64,000 bases of DNA from Hyphomicrobium sp. (GCF_003987855.1 NZ_RXIZ01000006.1:1-64000); one strand, 5' to 3'; positions 54,039 to 62,744 are shown, counted from the stretch's first letter. The notes: a model not told the origin generated them from the sequence alone. A program made the numbers and translations.

Positions 54039-55334
54039 TCAACGCTTGCGTTTCAGCTTCTCCAGGATCGGCGCGAGGGCCGACAGACGAGAGTTCTGCT
54101 TTTCGGACCGCGTATCTTTACGACGCGTTAGTTTCATCGCCACATCGTGAAACTTTTCGACCGCTTTCGCCTTGGCGTTGAATTCTTCCAGCATTTGCCC
54201 GTTGTTTGCCGCCTGGCTGAAGGCTTCGCTGTCGTGGTCGATGACGGCTAGAACCTTAAGATCGAGCGCCTGCTCGAACTCGCGCACGCTGATCTCCTGC
54301 CGCTTCGGCAAATTCGCCATGTTCAGGATCAGGTACGGCTTCACGTCGTTGCGGCGCGAGACTTTCATCAGATCGATGATGTTCTTCGCGTTTCTGAGGT
54401 TTGCAAGATCCGGAACGGCCGTAATGACGATCTCGTCGGCTTGCGCGAGAAGTCGCTTCGACCATTGCGACCAGCCATGCGGGAGATCGATGGCGACGAA
54501 GGGAACGTTCTGCCGCGCGACGTCGATAACGGTCTCGCATGCTTCCGGCGAGAAGTCGTAATCGCGATCGAGCACGACCGGCGCCGCGAAAATGGATAGA
54601 TGCTCGGAGCACTTGGTCAGCAGACGATCGAGAAGCTGATCGTCCAGTCGCTCCGGGGCCGACAGGGCTTCGGCGATGCCCTGAACCGGATCCTGGTTGA
54701 AGTCTAGCCCCGTTGTTCCGAAGGCGAGGTCAAGATCAGCGATCGTGACGTTCGTCTTCAAGCTCTCCGACATGGTCCATGCCACGTTGTGGCAGATCGT
54801 CGAAGAACCGACGCCTCCCTTGGCGCCGATGAAGGCATACACCTGCCCGACGGGATCGGTTTCGGGATTGTTGTAGAGATTGGAAATGCACTCCATGAGG
54901 TCCATGGCCTCGACGGGTGCAACGAGATATTCGGCGACGCCGCGCTTGAGCAGTTCGCGATAAAGCATCACGTCGTTATGACGGCCGACCACGACGACTT
55001 TCGTGCCGACGTCGCAGCTCTCTGCGAGACGATCGAGATCCGATAGAAGTTCGCCGCCGCTAAGTTCGCTATCGACGATGATGAGGTTGGGCGTCGGGTT
55101 CTCTGAGTAGTGCGCGATCGCCGCGGCAATGCCGCCCATGTGCACGCTGACATGCGCCTTCGTCAGCCGCCGATCGACAGAAGCGTGCTGCAGGGCCTGA
55201 GCGATGCGAAGGTCGTCGCAAAACGCTTGTATCGAAATGCGCGGAATTGGCCGTGCGCGATCGCAAGGATGCAGCCCTTGGCCCGCCTCGTCCTCAAAAT
55301 AGGGTTCCTCTAGCTCGGTAGCTTGCGTCGACAT
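54039..55334 (-). CDS. cpaE: Tad pilus localisation protein CpaE/TadZ
   Basis: 431 residues: an N-terminal receiver-like domain (about 30-150, NLIIVDSELSGGELLSDLDR) and a MinD/ParA-type ATPase domain (about 160-400) with the deviant Walker A FIGAKGGVGSSTICHNVAW. In Caulobacter, CpaE places the pilus machine at a cell pole. The phosphate-accepting Asp of a true receiver cannot be confirmed. 13 bp gap to cpaF. Confidence 0.95.
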   Translation of the reverse strand: MSTQATELEEPYFEDEAGQGLHPCDRARPIPRISIQAFCDDLRIAQALQHASVDRRLTKAHVSVHMGGIAAAIAHYSENPTPNLIIVDSELSGGELLSDLDRLAESCDVGTKVVVVGRHNDVMLYRELLKRGVAEYLVAPVEAMDLMECISNLYNNPETDPVGQVYAFIGAKGGVGSSTICHNVAWTMSESLKTNVTIADLDLAFGTTGLDFNQDPVQGIAEALSAPERLDDQLLDRLLTKCSEHLSIFAAPVVLDRDYDFSPEACETVIDVARQNVPFVAIDLPHGWSQWSKRLLAQADEIVITAVPDLANLRNAKNIIDLMKVSRRNDVKPYLILNMANLPKRQEISVREFEQALDLKVLAVIDHDSEAFSQAANNGQMLEEFNAKAKAVEKFHDVAMKLTRRKDTRSEKQNSRLSALAPILEKLKRKR

Positions 55335-55356
55335 GGATCTACTCGTCTCCGAAGGC

Positions 55357-56094
55357 TCACTGATCTTCTACGGATTGGATGGTCTTAGCTTCCTTGGCCG
55401 CACCGAGCGTTTCACCCTTAACGTACTTGTTGTACATCGTGTCGCGGCGGTTCGAGTCGCGTGCCGTCATCGTGCGCGGCCCGAGGAGATCCGCGGGGTT
55501 CGCGACTTGAACGGCAAGATTGCGCTGAGCCGCGCATCCCATGTTGGGATAGGGCAGGTTCTGATAGGAGCGCGCCAGATTCTCCGACCAGTCGCCGCAT
55601 TCGGGTGCCTGCGCGACATAGCGCATGTAGGACAGCCGGACGGGCGCATCGCGGCCCGATGCCTGGTAGGCCTCAACGGCGATCTTCGTTTCCGAGTAGC
55701 CGGTGTTGATCAACAGCTGCCGAATTTCATCGGCGGCTTGCATCGCCGAACCCTCGTTCGCCGATCCGCCAGGGGCGGAGATGACGATGCGGCTGTTGCC
55801 AGCGTCCGACGTCGAGCTGTGGCTTGCGAATTCCAATACGCGCGCCCGCTGCGGCGGCGTCAGCCCATCGGCGCTCGAAGGCACGCGAAGCGAAAGCGTT
55901 GCGGGCTGCTGCGAGACGAGGATCGGATGGCGTTGCTCGGGATCGGTCAAGGTCCAGCCGGCGACCTGACTTCCGTCCGCGCCGTCATGCTTGCAACCCG
56001 ACGCCAGCGTCGAGAGAAGGGCGATTGCCACGAACTTCCCAAAGCCGAGCCCCGCTCTCGAGGGGACGCCAGCACTCGTGCTCTTGATCTGCAT
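55357..56094 (-). CDS. cpaD: Pilus biogenesis lipoprotein CpaD
   Basis: 245 residues with a lipoprotein signal (LLSTLASGC, Cys34). The C-terminal half (about 115-235) shows the CpaD family pattern: SNSRIVISAPGG-like strands, a pair of Cys residues (ECGDW, MGCAAQRN), and QVANPADLLGPRTMTARDSN near the end. It is an outer-membrane lipoprotein that works with the secretin CpaC. 22 bp after it comes cpaE. Confidence 0.93.
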   Translation of the reverse strand: MQIKSTSAGVPSRAGLGFGKFVAIALLSTLASGCKHDGADGSQVAGWTLTDPEQRHPILVSQQPATLSLRVPSSADGLTPPQRARVLEFASHSSTSDAGNSRIVISAPGGSANEGSAMQAADEIRQLLINTGYSETKIAVEAYQASGRDAPVRLSYMRYVAQAPECGDWSENLARSYQNLPYPNMGCAAQRNLAVQVANPADLLGPRTMTARDSNRRDTMYNKYVKGETLGAAKEAKTIQSVEDQ

Positions 56095-56111
56095 GACGCG
56101 TCTTGCCCCGA

Positions 56112-57728
56112 TTATTCAACGATGAAACCGTAGTCGCCCTTGAGACCGCCGGACGGCATGCTGGGTCCTTTGCCGTAGATGCGGTTCAGGTGACCAAGAA
56201 AGTCCGCCTTGAGATCCGTCGCCGGCGCCAAACCGTCCGCCGGCGTCGCAAGCTGCTGACGCGACGTCGGTTGCACTACGTACGGCGTCACGATGACCAC
56301 GAGTTCCGATTCCTGGTTTTGAAAATCGCGGCTGCGGAACAGCGTACCGAGAATCGGAATGTCTTTCGCGCCGGGCAAGCCGTCGATGTTCTGCTGCGTC
56401 TTCGTGCTGATCAAGCCGGCCAACGCCAGCGATCCGCCGGACGGCAGTTCGACGACCGTCTTCGCCTGCCTGGTGTCGAACACCGGATTGTTGGCGATGA
56501 ACTGCGAGATATCGCTGACGCTCGTATCGATCTTGAGGCTGATGCGGCCTTCCGAAAGAACGACGGGCGTAAAGCTCAGCTGCACACCGAACTTCTTGAA
56601 CGCGACCGAGCTGACGCCCGTCTGCGTATCGACGCCGGTGACGTAGGGCACCTCGCCGCCAGCCAGGAACTCCGCCGGCTCTCCCGAGATCGCGGTAAGG
56701 TTAGGCTCGGCGAGCGTGCGGATGAGACCATCGCGTTCAAGCGCGCGAATGGCTGTTTGCACCGTGTTGCCCCCGGTACCCCACTGAGAAGTCACGCCGC
56801 TGTTTTGGAACGTACCGCCCGCTCCTGAATTGACCGTGCAAAGCGCACCAAGCTTGCATCCCGCCGCCGTCGCTACGCCTATGCCGATCTGAGGTAGCTG
56901 ACCCAACCCTTGCGATGTCGTTATGGGAAAAGCGTTTTCGGTCAAGATCTGCGTCGCAAAGCTGCCCGACTGCACCATCGCGCCGACGTTCACGCCAAGC
57001 TGCTTCAGCGCTGTGCGCTGAACCTCGGCGACCGTGACCTTGAGCATCACCTGCTCTTCGGCCTCCACCGAGAGCATGTTGATGACGTTTTCCTTGATCT
57101 GGTTGGTCTGGCTGTCGGCGACGGCAACGCCTTCCTTCGCGGTCACGGAGACCGACGTCAGCTGCTGGGAGATGAATTGGGTGGCGATGTCGCCCGCCCG
57201 CGTCGAGTCGATCGGGTTCTTCACCGTGCCCGTGAGGATCACGGTTTGATTGAGCATCTCGACCTTGATCCGCGCTCCCGTGATGATGCGGTTTAGCAGC
57301 GACTCAAGGCCGGCCGTCTCTCGCTCGACGTACATCTCCATCGTTGCGAACTGGCGCCCGTTGGTGTCGAAGAAAAAGGCGTTCGCTTCACCGATGCCGC
57401 CCTTGGAGAGCAGGAACACCCGGTTCGAACTCAGAACGACCGCATCGATGACGGCGGGATTCGAAACCATGACATCGCGAACGTCGCGCGGGAATTCCAA
57501 CAGCACGGACTTGCCCAGACCGAGCTTGATGCTTTTGCGGATCGGCCCGCCGGTATCCTGGATCCGGATCAGCGATTGATGTTTGGTGGAATCGCCGTCA
57601 TCGCCATAAACCTCATCCACCGATCGCTGCGGTTGTGCGGCCGCAGTCGAGATGAGTACGCCGATGCCCATAAGCAGCATGGTGGCGCGCACCATTGCTC
57701 GCCATGAGAAACTAGAATGACAGTGCAT
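56112..57728 (-). CDS. cpaC: Tad pilus secretin CpaC (RcpA)
   Basis: 538 residues: signal peptide (cleavage near TAAAQ, about residue 32), an N-terminal pilus N-domain (about 58-145, KSVLLEFPRDVRDVMVSNPA), a BON-like stretch (about 150-210), and the secretin domain (about 240-470) with VPYVTGVDTQTGVSSVAFKK and VQLSFTPVVLSEGRISLKID. It forms the outer-membrane pore. A second ATG (57695) would shorten the signal peptide by 11 residues. Confidence 0.96.
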   Translation of the reverse strand: MHCHSSFSWRAMVRATMLLMGIGVLISTAAAQPQRSVDEVYGDDGDSTKHQSLIRIQDTGGPIRKSIKLGLGKSVLLEFPRDVRDVMVSNPAVIDAVVLSSNRVFLLSKGGIGEANAFFFDTNGRQFATMEMYVERETAGLESLLNRIITGARIKVEMLNQTVILTGTVKNPIDSTRAGDIATQFISQQLTSVSVTAKEGVAVADSQTNQIKENVINMLSVEAEEQVMLKVTVAEVQRTALKQLGVNVGAMVQSGSFATQILTENAFPITTSQGLGQLPQIGIGVATAAGCKLGALCTVNSGAGGTFQNSGVTSQWGTGGNTVQTAIRALERDGLIRTLAEPNLTAISGEPAEFLAGGEVPYVTGVDTQTGVSSVAFKKFGVQLSFTPVVLSEGRISLKIDTSVSDISQFIANNPVFDTRQAKTVVELPSGGSLALAGLISTKTQQNIDGLPGAKDIPILGTLFRSRDFQNQESELVVIVTPYVVQPTSRQQLATPADGLAPATDLKADFLGHLNRIYGKGPSMPSGGLKGDYGFIVE

Positions 57729-57766
57729 GAGGTCAATGCCCTATGACGACCACTGATAACGATGAC

Positions 57767-58567
57767 TCAGTTCACGCCATACACACGCGACTTTGCGCCG
57801 TAACGGACAACACGCACGGAATTGTCTTTAACTTTGAAGTCGAGACCGCCGGCACGGGCCGGATCGGAAGTTAAGTCGGCAACGCTCCGCAGAGAGAGCG
57901 TGATGTCGCCCATCGAATTCGCGAGCGCCATCATCTCGGCCTGCCGCGGCGTCAACTCGAGCGTCGCCGTCGTGGCCGAAATGTCCGCAGCCTTCTTGCC
58001 TTCCTTGGTTTGGATCTGCTGCCCAATCGCCATAACCCGTACGTTGCGAAACAGCGTGTCGACGACGTTCTGATCATTGCCGGCGCGGTCGCGCACATGG
58101 CGAATGAGAATGACGTCGACGTGGTCGTTCGGAAGAATGAGGCTGCCAGCCGCCGTCTCGGAGCGGATCTTCGTCGAGATCGCGCGCATGCCTTGAGGCA
58201 GGATGGCCGCCAAGACCCCGCCTTGCCCGGCTTTGATGAGTTTGCTTTCGGTGATCGGTTCACCAGCCAGCATCGGCGCCCGCGCAATCGAGCCCGACAG
58301 CTTGTGCACTGTCTGTCCGCCGCCGTTATTCTTCGAGATATAGGCTGGAGATACGGCTTCTGTCGGCCACGCCATCCAACGGAAACTGCCCTCGTTGACG
58401 ATATCGCCGACAGGGATATCGGTCGCGGCGACGAGCACGTCGGTGCTGTCGATCTTCTTCTCGACCGTGATGGGCTCCGGCGGGCGCACGAGAGCGCTCG
58501 CGACATAATACGCGAGGCCGGCAGCAACGATCGCCACCGAGAATCCGATGAGTTGAGCCCGCTTCAT
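57767..58567 (-). CDS. cpaB: Flp pilus assembly protein CpaB (RcpC)
   Basis: 266 residues: one N-terminal membrane helix (about 5-27), a SAF domain (about 43-115, TDVLVAATDIPVGDIVNEGS), and the RcpC domain (about 120-255, GMRAISTKIRSETAAGSLIL). CpaB works in the periplasm with the secretin. It begins the tight cpaB-C-D-E-F-tadB-tadC run, 162 bp after cpaA. Confidence 0.95.
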   Translation of the reverse strand: MKRAQLIGFSVAIVAAGLAYYVASALVRPPEPITVEKKIDSTDVLVAATDIPVGDIVNEGSFRWMAWPTEAVSPAYISKNNGGGQTVHKLSGSIARAPMLAGEPITESKLIKAGQGGVLAAILPQGMRAISTKIRSETAAGSLILPNDHVDVILIRHVRDRAGNDQNVVDTLFRNVRVMAIGQQIQTKEGKKAADISATTATLELTPRQAEMMALANSMGDITLSLRSVADLTSDPARAGGLDFKVKDNSVRVVRYGAKSRVYGVN

Positions 58568-58729
58568 TTCGCCCGCATTCCAATGAGATCAATTGCGATC
58601 TTTGAACTGGACGATGCAGGCCAATCGTCAATTTGTAGTTAACTGCCGTCCCGTTGTGCGACTGGACGGGAGAAGAGTTGCACAGACAGTTAAGAAAAAA
58701 TAAAGACGAATCGTCCGCCTACGCAGGAA

Positions 58730-59239
58730 TCAGGACATCAGCGACAGGAAGAGGGTCGTGGCCGGGAACACCACAAGCGCCCCGGCTGCAATCGCAATTC
58801 CGTAGGGAATGGGCCCCTTATTCGCATGCAAGCGCTGCGCCCAGCCCGGCAAGGGCAGCGCGCCGGCAGGCACCCAGTTCCGGTAGCCCAGGATCAGCAG
58901 CGAGAGCGCGCCGCCGAACAGAGTTATAAAGAGAAGATAATCGATAATGTGATCCGGCCCCATCCAGACCGCGCCAGCCGCGATGAGCTTGGCATCGCCC
59001 CCGCCGAACAGGTTGAAGGCGAAGAGCGTGAAGGTAACAGCGAGAATTGCGAAGCCGACCGCCAGGTGCATCCCGAACAGTTCGAGCGGCATGCGCACCA
59101 GCATTGCAACGACAACGAAGCTGCAGACGAGCGCCAGCGGAATCCTGTTGGGGATCTTCATCGTGAAGAGGTCATTGGCGGCGGCAAAGGCCATCGCCAC
59201 CGGAAAAACCATCAACGCCAAGGAGGCGATCATCGTCAT
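58730..59239 (-). CDS. cpaA: Prepilin peptidase CpaA/TadV
   Basis: 169 residues, a short A24 aspartic peptidase with about six membrane helices. The two catalytic Asp are in AANDLFTMKIPN and in the GxGD motif GGGDAKLI. It should cleave the Flp pilins (three genes just upstream) and the TadE-like pseudopilins at 61.4-62.7 kb, all of which carry a Gly-Ala/Val-x-Ala-Ile/Val-Glu site. Confidence 0.95.
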   Translation of the reverse strand: MTMIASLALMVFPVAMAFAAANDLFTMKIPNRIPLALVCSFVVVAMLVRMPLELFGMHLAVGFAILAVTFTLFAFNLFGGGDAKLIAAGAVWMGPDHIIDYLLFITLFGGALSLLILGYRNWVPAGALPLPGWAQRLHANKGPIPYGIAIAAGALVVFPATTLFLSLMS

Positions 59240-59318
59240 GGGAAGTGATCCGAATTCGTGCCGCGCCGTTAGCTACTCTGCGCGCAGGCGGTAAAGGCTC
59301 GCCTAAGAGGTCCCAAGA

Positions 59319-59474
59319 TCACGGAAACGCGGCGGCCACTTTATTGAAGAGGCCCTGGAGGGCGGTTGATACGCTCGAGAGACTGGCAATGATGGCGATG
59401 CACACCATGCTCGCGATGATTCCATATTCGATCGCGGTGGCGCCACTCTCATCGCGAATAAACGCCAGCATCAT
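59319..59474 (-). CDS. Flp-family type IVb pilin (divergent copy)
   Basis: 51 residues from the ATG at 59474 (GAGGGGG 20 bases upstream): short leader FIRDESG, cleavage before ATAIEYG with Glu at +5 and Tyr at +6, then a hydrophobic helix IIASMVCIAIIASL. It contains a Cys and a C-terminus (FNKVAAAFP) unlike the other two pilins, so it may be a minor pilin. It lies 79 bp before cpaA. Confidence 0.88.
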   Translation of the reverse strand: MMLAFIRDESGATAIEYGIIASMVCIAIIASLSSVSTALQGLFNKVAAAFP

Positions 59475-59576
59475 AGTTCTCACGACAGCCCCCTCGCTCT
59501 TGCTCACAAGCTGAGAATATGCACCGAAACTACTTAACAACGGGTGCTAGAACGATATTCGCGCCGAGCGAACAAA

Positions 59577-59614
59577 GAAAAAGCGCCCAGAGATCTCTCC
59601 CCGAGCGCTTTTTC
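59577..59614 (-). terminator. Terminator-like hairpin after flp2
   Basis: GAAAAAGCGC (59577-59586) and GCGCTTTTTC (59605-59614) are exact complements around an 18-base loop, on the minus strand running into the T-run. It lies 22 bp after the flp2 stop, and could make pilin RNA more abundant than the downstream assembly genes by partial termination or 3'-end protection. Confidence 0.7.
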
Positions 59615-59635
59615 TTGAACTGCATGCGCTCGAAC

Positions 59636-59806
59636 TTACTTCGCGGTGTTCAGCGAATTCGAAACGTTATTGAAGGTCGTCTGCAGGCTGCCGCTGACTT
59701 GGGTCAGAGCAGCGATGATGCCGACGCTGACGATAGCGGCAATGAGGCCGTATTCGATTGCGGTGGCGCCAGACTCGTCATTCAGAAAACGAGAAAAGAT
59801 GGTCAT
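59636..59806 (-). CDS. flp: Flp-family major-type pilin (copy 2)
   Basis: 56 residues from the ATG at 59806 with GGGAG upstream. The leader MTIFSRFLNDESG is followed by ATAIEYGLIAAIVSVGIIAA (cleavage before Ala, Glu +5, Tyr +6), then LQTTFNNVSNSLNTAK. It is 52/56 identical to the next pilin gene, differing only at residues 8, 9, 35 and 36. Flp pilins polymerise into thin adhesive fibres at the cell surface. Confidence 0.94.
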   Translation of the reverse strand: MTIFSRFLNDESGATAIEYGLIAAIVSVGIIAALTQVSGSLQTTFNNVSNSLNTAK

Positions 59807-60007
59807 TCCAAACTCTCCCACTCAAAAGAGATTTATCCATTTACCCCGGGCTTGCACCCGGAACTCCGGAGTTGATTGAGCCGGAGCAGCGCTCCCTAAT
59901 TTCCGAGCGGAAATTAAGTACACCGACGAGTTGGTTTCCCGGTCGCTATCGAGAAGAAGGCCCGAAGATCGTTCACCGAGCGTTTTTCCAGACGGCGTCC
60001 GGCGAAA

Positions 60008-60178
60008 TTACTTCGCGGTGTTGAGCGAGTTAGAGACGTTGTTGAACGTCGTCTGCAAGCTGCCGCTGACCTTACCGAGGGCAGCGATGATGCCGACGCT
60101 GACGATAGCGGCGATGAGGCCGTATTCGATCGCGGTAGCACCCGACTCGTCCTTTACGAAACGAGAAAAGATGGTCAT
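60008..60178 (-). CDS. flp: Flp-family major-type pilin (copy 3, promoter-proximal)
   Basis: 56 residues from the ATG at 60178, with GGAG eight bases upstream. The processing site and helix are the same as copy 2 (ESG, then ATAIEYGLIAAIVSVGII); residues 8, 9, 35, 36 are Val, Lys, Gly, Lys. It is the first gene of the leftward pilus transcript and lies closest to the predicted promoter, so it is probably the most expressed. Confidence 0.94.
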   Translation of the reverse strand: MTIFSRFVKDESGATAIEYGLIAAIVSVGIIAALGKVSGSLQTTFNNVSNSLNTAK

Positions 60179-60282
60179 TCGAATTCTCCAACTCAAAACT
60201 TACGCTAATCCGATCCTTGTTCCCGTCAGGGTCTACGCCCCTTGGAAACTTCGCAGACAGTAAGCCCGAAAAATTAATCCCG

Positions 60283-60311
60283 AGTAAAATGCCCAGATCT
60301 CATCCCGTCAA
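60283..60311 (-). promoter_or_regulatory. Candidate sigma-70 promoter of the flp/cpa operon
   Basis: On the minus strand TTGACG (60311-60306) and TTTACT (60288-60283) are 17 bp apart (5/6 and 4/6 matches). Transcription would start near 60276, giving a leader of about 100 bases before flp3. Confidence 0.5.
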
Positions 60312-60376
60312 AGTGTATTAATGCAAATTATCCATTTTAATCATTGAGACGTCATCAAGTATAAAATCAAAATACA

Positions 60377-60411
60377 GGTGAATACCAAGGTTAATATTAT
60401 GCGAATTCACC
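60377..60411. promoter_or_regulatory. Inverted repeat in the AT-rich pilus control region
   Basis: GGTGAAT (60377-60383) and ATTCACC (60405-60411) are exact complements 21 bp apart, about 70 bp upstream of the candidate flp promoter. The arms are on the same face after two helical turns plus one arm length, so a dimeric or looping regulator could bind. Confidence 0.4.
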
Positions 60412-60740
60412 AAAATCCGGGTCAAATCTAGAAATATTACTTCTATAATACTGTGAGCAACACGCCGCAGCGCAAGCAACTGCGCGCTTTAAGATCGCTA
60501 CAACGCTTTTTTGGGCGGAGGAGCCAGTGCCGTGTACCTTGCGGACATTGCGAGTGGGTCGGGAGAATCTCTGCGTATACGGAGCAGATCCCTCGCTTTG
60601 TCCCCTTTGCAGGCTGCATTCGCTTATCGAGCAGAGACCTTTTCCCGCTTCCGGTGCATCGCCTCGGGACAGGCGTTTGCAGATCATTCACCATTTCCTG
60701 AGCTAATGGGCCGGCATAGAGCGATTCCGGATCTGCCAAG

Positions 60741-61247
60741 ATGATGAGACCAGCCCACAACGCCGCCTTCTCCTACGAAAGGATGAGAGCGTTTGCGTTC
60801 ATCGGCGCCCTGGCGCTTCTCGTCTCACCGGGAGAAGCCGCCGATTTGGTCGTTCGCTACGACCAATCGCAGCTCTTGCGTTTGCCTCGTCCCGCCTCCG
60901 AGATCATCGTCGGCAACCCTTCAATCGCCGATGTCGTCCTGCAGGACGGCAACCTTCTTGTGGTGACAGGCAAGACCTTCGGCATCACCAATGTCATTGC
61001 CCTGGATGCCCAACATAATGTCATCCAGGATCAGCGGGTCATGGTCGAACGCGATGATCGCCGGGTCGTCAATCTCCACAAAGGCAGCCTGCGCTTTACT
61101 TACGCCTGTACGCCGAACTGCGAACCGACACTGACGATCGGCGACGACCCCGATTTCTTCAAGACCGTGAAGCAGGCGAACTCCGACAAGATCGGCTTCT
61201 CGACCGGAACGTCGGACAAAGGCACAGCCTCTAACAACGCCCAGTAG
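60741..61247 (+). CDS. Stand-alone pilus assembly N-domain protein (secretin-N-like)
   Basis: 168 residues: signal peptide (FAFIGALALLVSPGEAAD, cleavage near residue 34) and a single T2SS/T3SS pilus N-domain (about 36-105) with LLRLPRPASEIIVGNPSIAD and VTGKTFGITNVIALDAQ, the same domain as the N-terminus of the secretin CpaC but with no secretin part. A Cys pair (CTPNC) follows. It should sit in the periplasm and may contact the secretin. An inner ATG at 60783 is possible, but too close to its GAAAGG. First of three rightward genes for pilus accessories. Confidence 0.88.
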   Translation: MMRPAHNAAFSYERMRAFAFIGALALLVSPGEAADLVVRYDQSQLLRLPRPASEIIVGNPSIADVVLQDGNLLVVTGKTFGITNVIALDAQHNVIQDQRVMVERDDRRVVNLHKGSLRFTYACTPNCEPTLTIGDDPDFFKTVKQANSDKIGFSTGTSDKGTASNNAQ

Positions 61248-61381
61248 CAGCCGAAGTCTCGGCCGCGTTTAACGCTTTCTAAACCGACGCAAAACAACGG
61301 TCTTTCAATAAATGCGCTTTTAATCTTCGAAATGTATCTCGAAGTGAGTGACCCATTTCGTCAGTAGCCGGAGCGAATAGT

Positions 61382-62005
61382 ATGTCATCTGCGGAACTCG
61401 ATATGGCCGTCCGGCGGCCGGGATCGAGATTGCCCCTTTGGCATCGCTTTGGTCGAGACGATCGCGGCGCGACTGCGATCGAGTTTGCTCTGGTCTCCAT
61501 CCCGTTCTTCATCTTCTTGATGTGCTTCATTGGCTGCTCACTTTACTTTTTCATGGTGAGCTCGCTTGAGAAGGGCATGGATGACGCCAGCCGCCTCATC
61601 CGTACAGGTCAAGCCGTCGCGCAGGGTATGACCGTCGACCAGTTCCGCACCACCATCTGTCAGCAAGCCGGCGGGTGGTTCGATTGCACGAAGCTGCAAG
61701 TCTGGACGCAGCCCTACGACAACTGGTCAGACATCAGCAACAGTGGACTTTCCGATGTGCAATCCGACGGCGTGCACAATTGTCTCGGCACTAACGAAAC
61801 GGTCCTCGGCAACGCAAACTATAGCAGCAAGATTGCTCAGCAGGCCGGTTCGGCGAGCGACGTCGTCATCGTGACGGTCTGCTACCCGTGGAGCTTCGCC
61901 TCGCAGATTCCGTTCATGCACTTCCAGACGATGCAGAGTGGTTCGATGATGCTGCAGTCGTCGACGGCGTTTCGCACCGAGCCACTTCCCGGAGCCGGTA
62001 GCTAG
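61382..62005 (+). CDS. TadE-like pseudopilin
   Basis: 207 residues with GGAG 12 bases before the ATG. The leader has DDRG followed by ATAIEFALVSIPFFIFLM, a prepilin-peptidase site (Glu +5, Phe +6) and hydrophobic helix of the TadE family; the rest is a periplasmic domain with four Cys (CQQ, DCTK, NCLG, VCYP). TadE/TadF pseudopilins are needed for Flp pilus assembly. One base separates its stop from the next gene. Confidence 0.9.
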   Translation: MSSAELDMAVRRPGSRLPLWHRFGRDDRGATAIEFALVSIPFFIFLMCFIGCSLYFFMVSSLEKGMDDASRLIRTGQAVAQGMTVDQFRTTICQQAGGWFDCTKLQVWTQPYDNWSDISNSGLSDVQSDGVHNCLGTNETVLGNANYSSKIAQQAGSASDVVIVTVCYPWSFASQIPFMHFQTMQSGSMMLQSSTAFRTEPLPGAGS

Positions 62006-62006
62006 G

Positions 62007-62744
62007 ATGGTCACGTCGCGCGCTACTTCGATGCTTTCTCGCGTGAGCCAACTTTGGACCGACACCAAGGGGGTCGCCGCGGTTGAATTCGCGTTGCTCG
62101 CCCCTCTCTTGCTGCTGATGACGTTCGGCACGATCGAGCTTTCGCGCGCGCTCATCATCCACAAGCGCTTTCAGCGCGCAGCGTCAATGGTCGGCGATCT
62201 CGTTACGCGGGAAGTCCAGTTGTGGCCGACCGCCGAGAATGACGATCCCAATGCTCCGGATCCCAAAGTCCCAGCGAATTATGCGCATTATCAAAACGAG
62301 TCCGTGCAGACCCTGAACGGGATGATGACGGCGGCTGCACACGCGATGCGCCCCTACACGACGTCGCCGCTCTCCATCACCGTCTATCAAGTTTGGGCCA
62401 ATCCAACGAACGCAATCCAGACCAAGCTCGAGTGGCGCTATAGCTATAATTGGGCTAACGGAACTTTTCCGACGAGCTGCGGAAACGCCACCGCCATAAC
62501 CAAAACGATCGATCAAAACGTTTTGCCGGGCGGTGGGCGTGCTGTTTTCGTCGAGGCGAGCTACACGTACACACCGCTCTTCGCAAACCTGCTGCCGCAA
62601 TTCGTCCATCAAATGACGTGGACGGACACCATGGTGATGGCTCCGCGCGATGTGCCATCCGTTTTGTTTCGCCCGGGCCTCAACAACGGCGCCGACTGGA
62701 ATGACAACGCGAACGTGAAAACGATTGTCTGCCCCAACGCATAA
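62007..62744 (+). CDS. TadE/TadF-like pseudopilin
   Basis: 245 residues. The leader ends TKG, then VAAVEFALLAPLLLLMTFGT: a Gly/Val cleavage site with Glu +5 and Phe +6 and the TadE helix. The periplasmic part has two Cys (SCGNA, IVCPNA at the very end) and a beta-rich middle. Translationally close to the first TadE gene (GGATG just after its TAG). Confidence 0.9.
   Translation: MVTSRATSMLSRVSQLWTDTKGVAAVEFALLAPLLLLMTFGTIELSRALIIHKRFQRAASMVGDLVTREVQLWPTAENDDPNAPDPKVPANYAHYQNESVQTLNGMMTAAAHAMRPYTTSPLSITVYQVWANPTNAIQTKLEWRYSYNWANGTFPTSCGNATAITKTIDQNVLPGGGRAVFVEASYTYTPLFANLLPQFVHQMTWTDTMVMAPRDVPSVLFRPGLNNGADWNDNANVKTIVCPNA

Larger units (their letters stand above)
59577..60205. repeat. Tandem duplication of a pilin unit
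   Basis: The two units, about 59577-59835 and 59955-60205, align over the pilin gene and on both sides: upstream of the start codons (GGTCATTCC/GAA-TCTCC, then ACTCAAAA in both, plus strand) and downstream, where the hairpin at 59577 has a decayed counterpart at about 59953-59988 (GAGCG-TTTTTC shared). Synonymous changes are scattered, so the duplication is not very recent. Confidence 0.75.
60179..60740. other. Divergent control region of the pilus loci, with AT-rich block
   Basis: A 562-bp gap between flp3 (leftward) and the pilus N-domain gene (rightward). 60262-60460 is clearly more AT-rich than the rest of the window. It contains a candidate leftward promoter (60283-60311) and an inverted repeat (60377-60411). 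The part from 60460 to 60740 is GC-normal and has open frames on both strands but none with protein-like composition. Confidence 0.6.

Noticed and set aside
60397-60760. Several 70-105 codon frames in the pilus control region
   Set aside because: No ribosome sites, Ser/Arg/Cys-rich random composition, overlapping on both strands.
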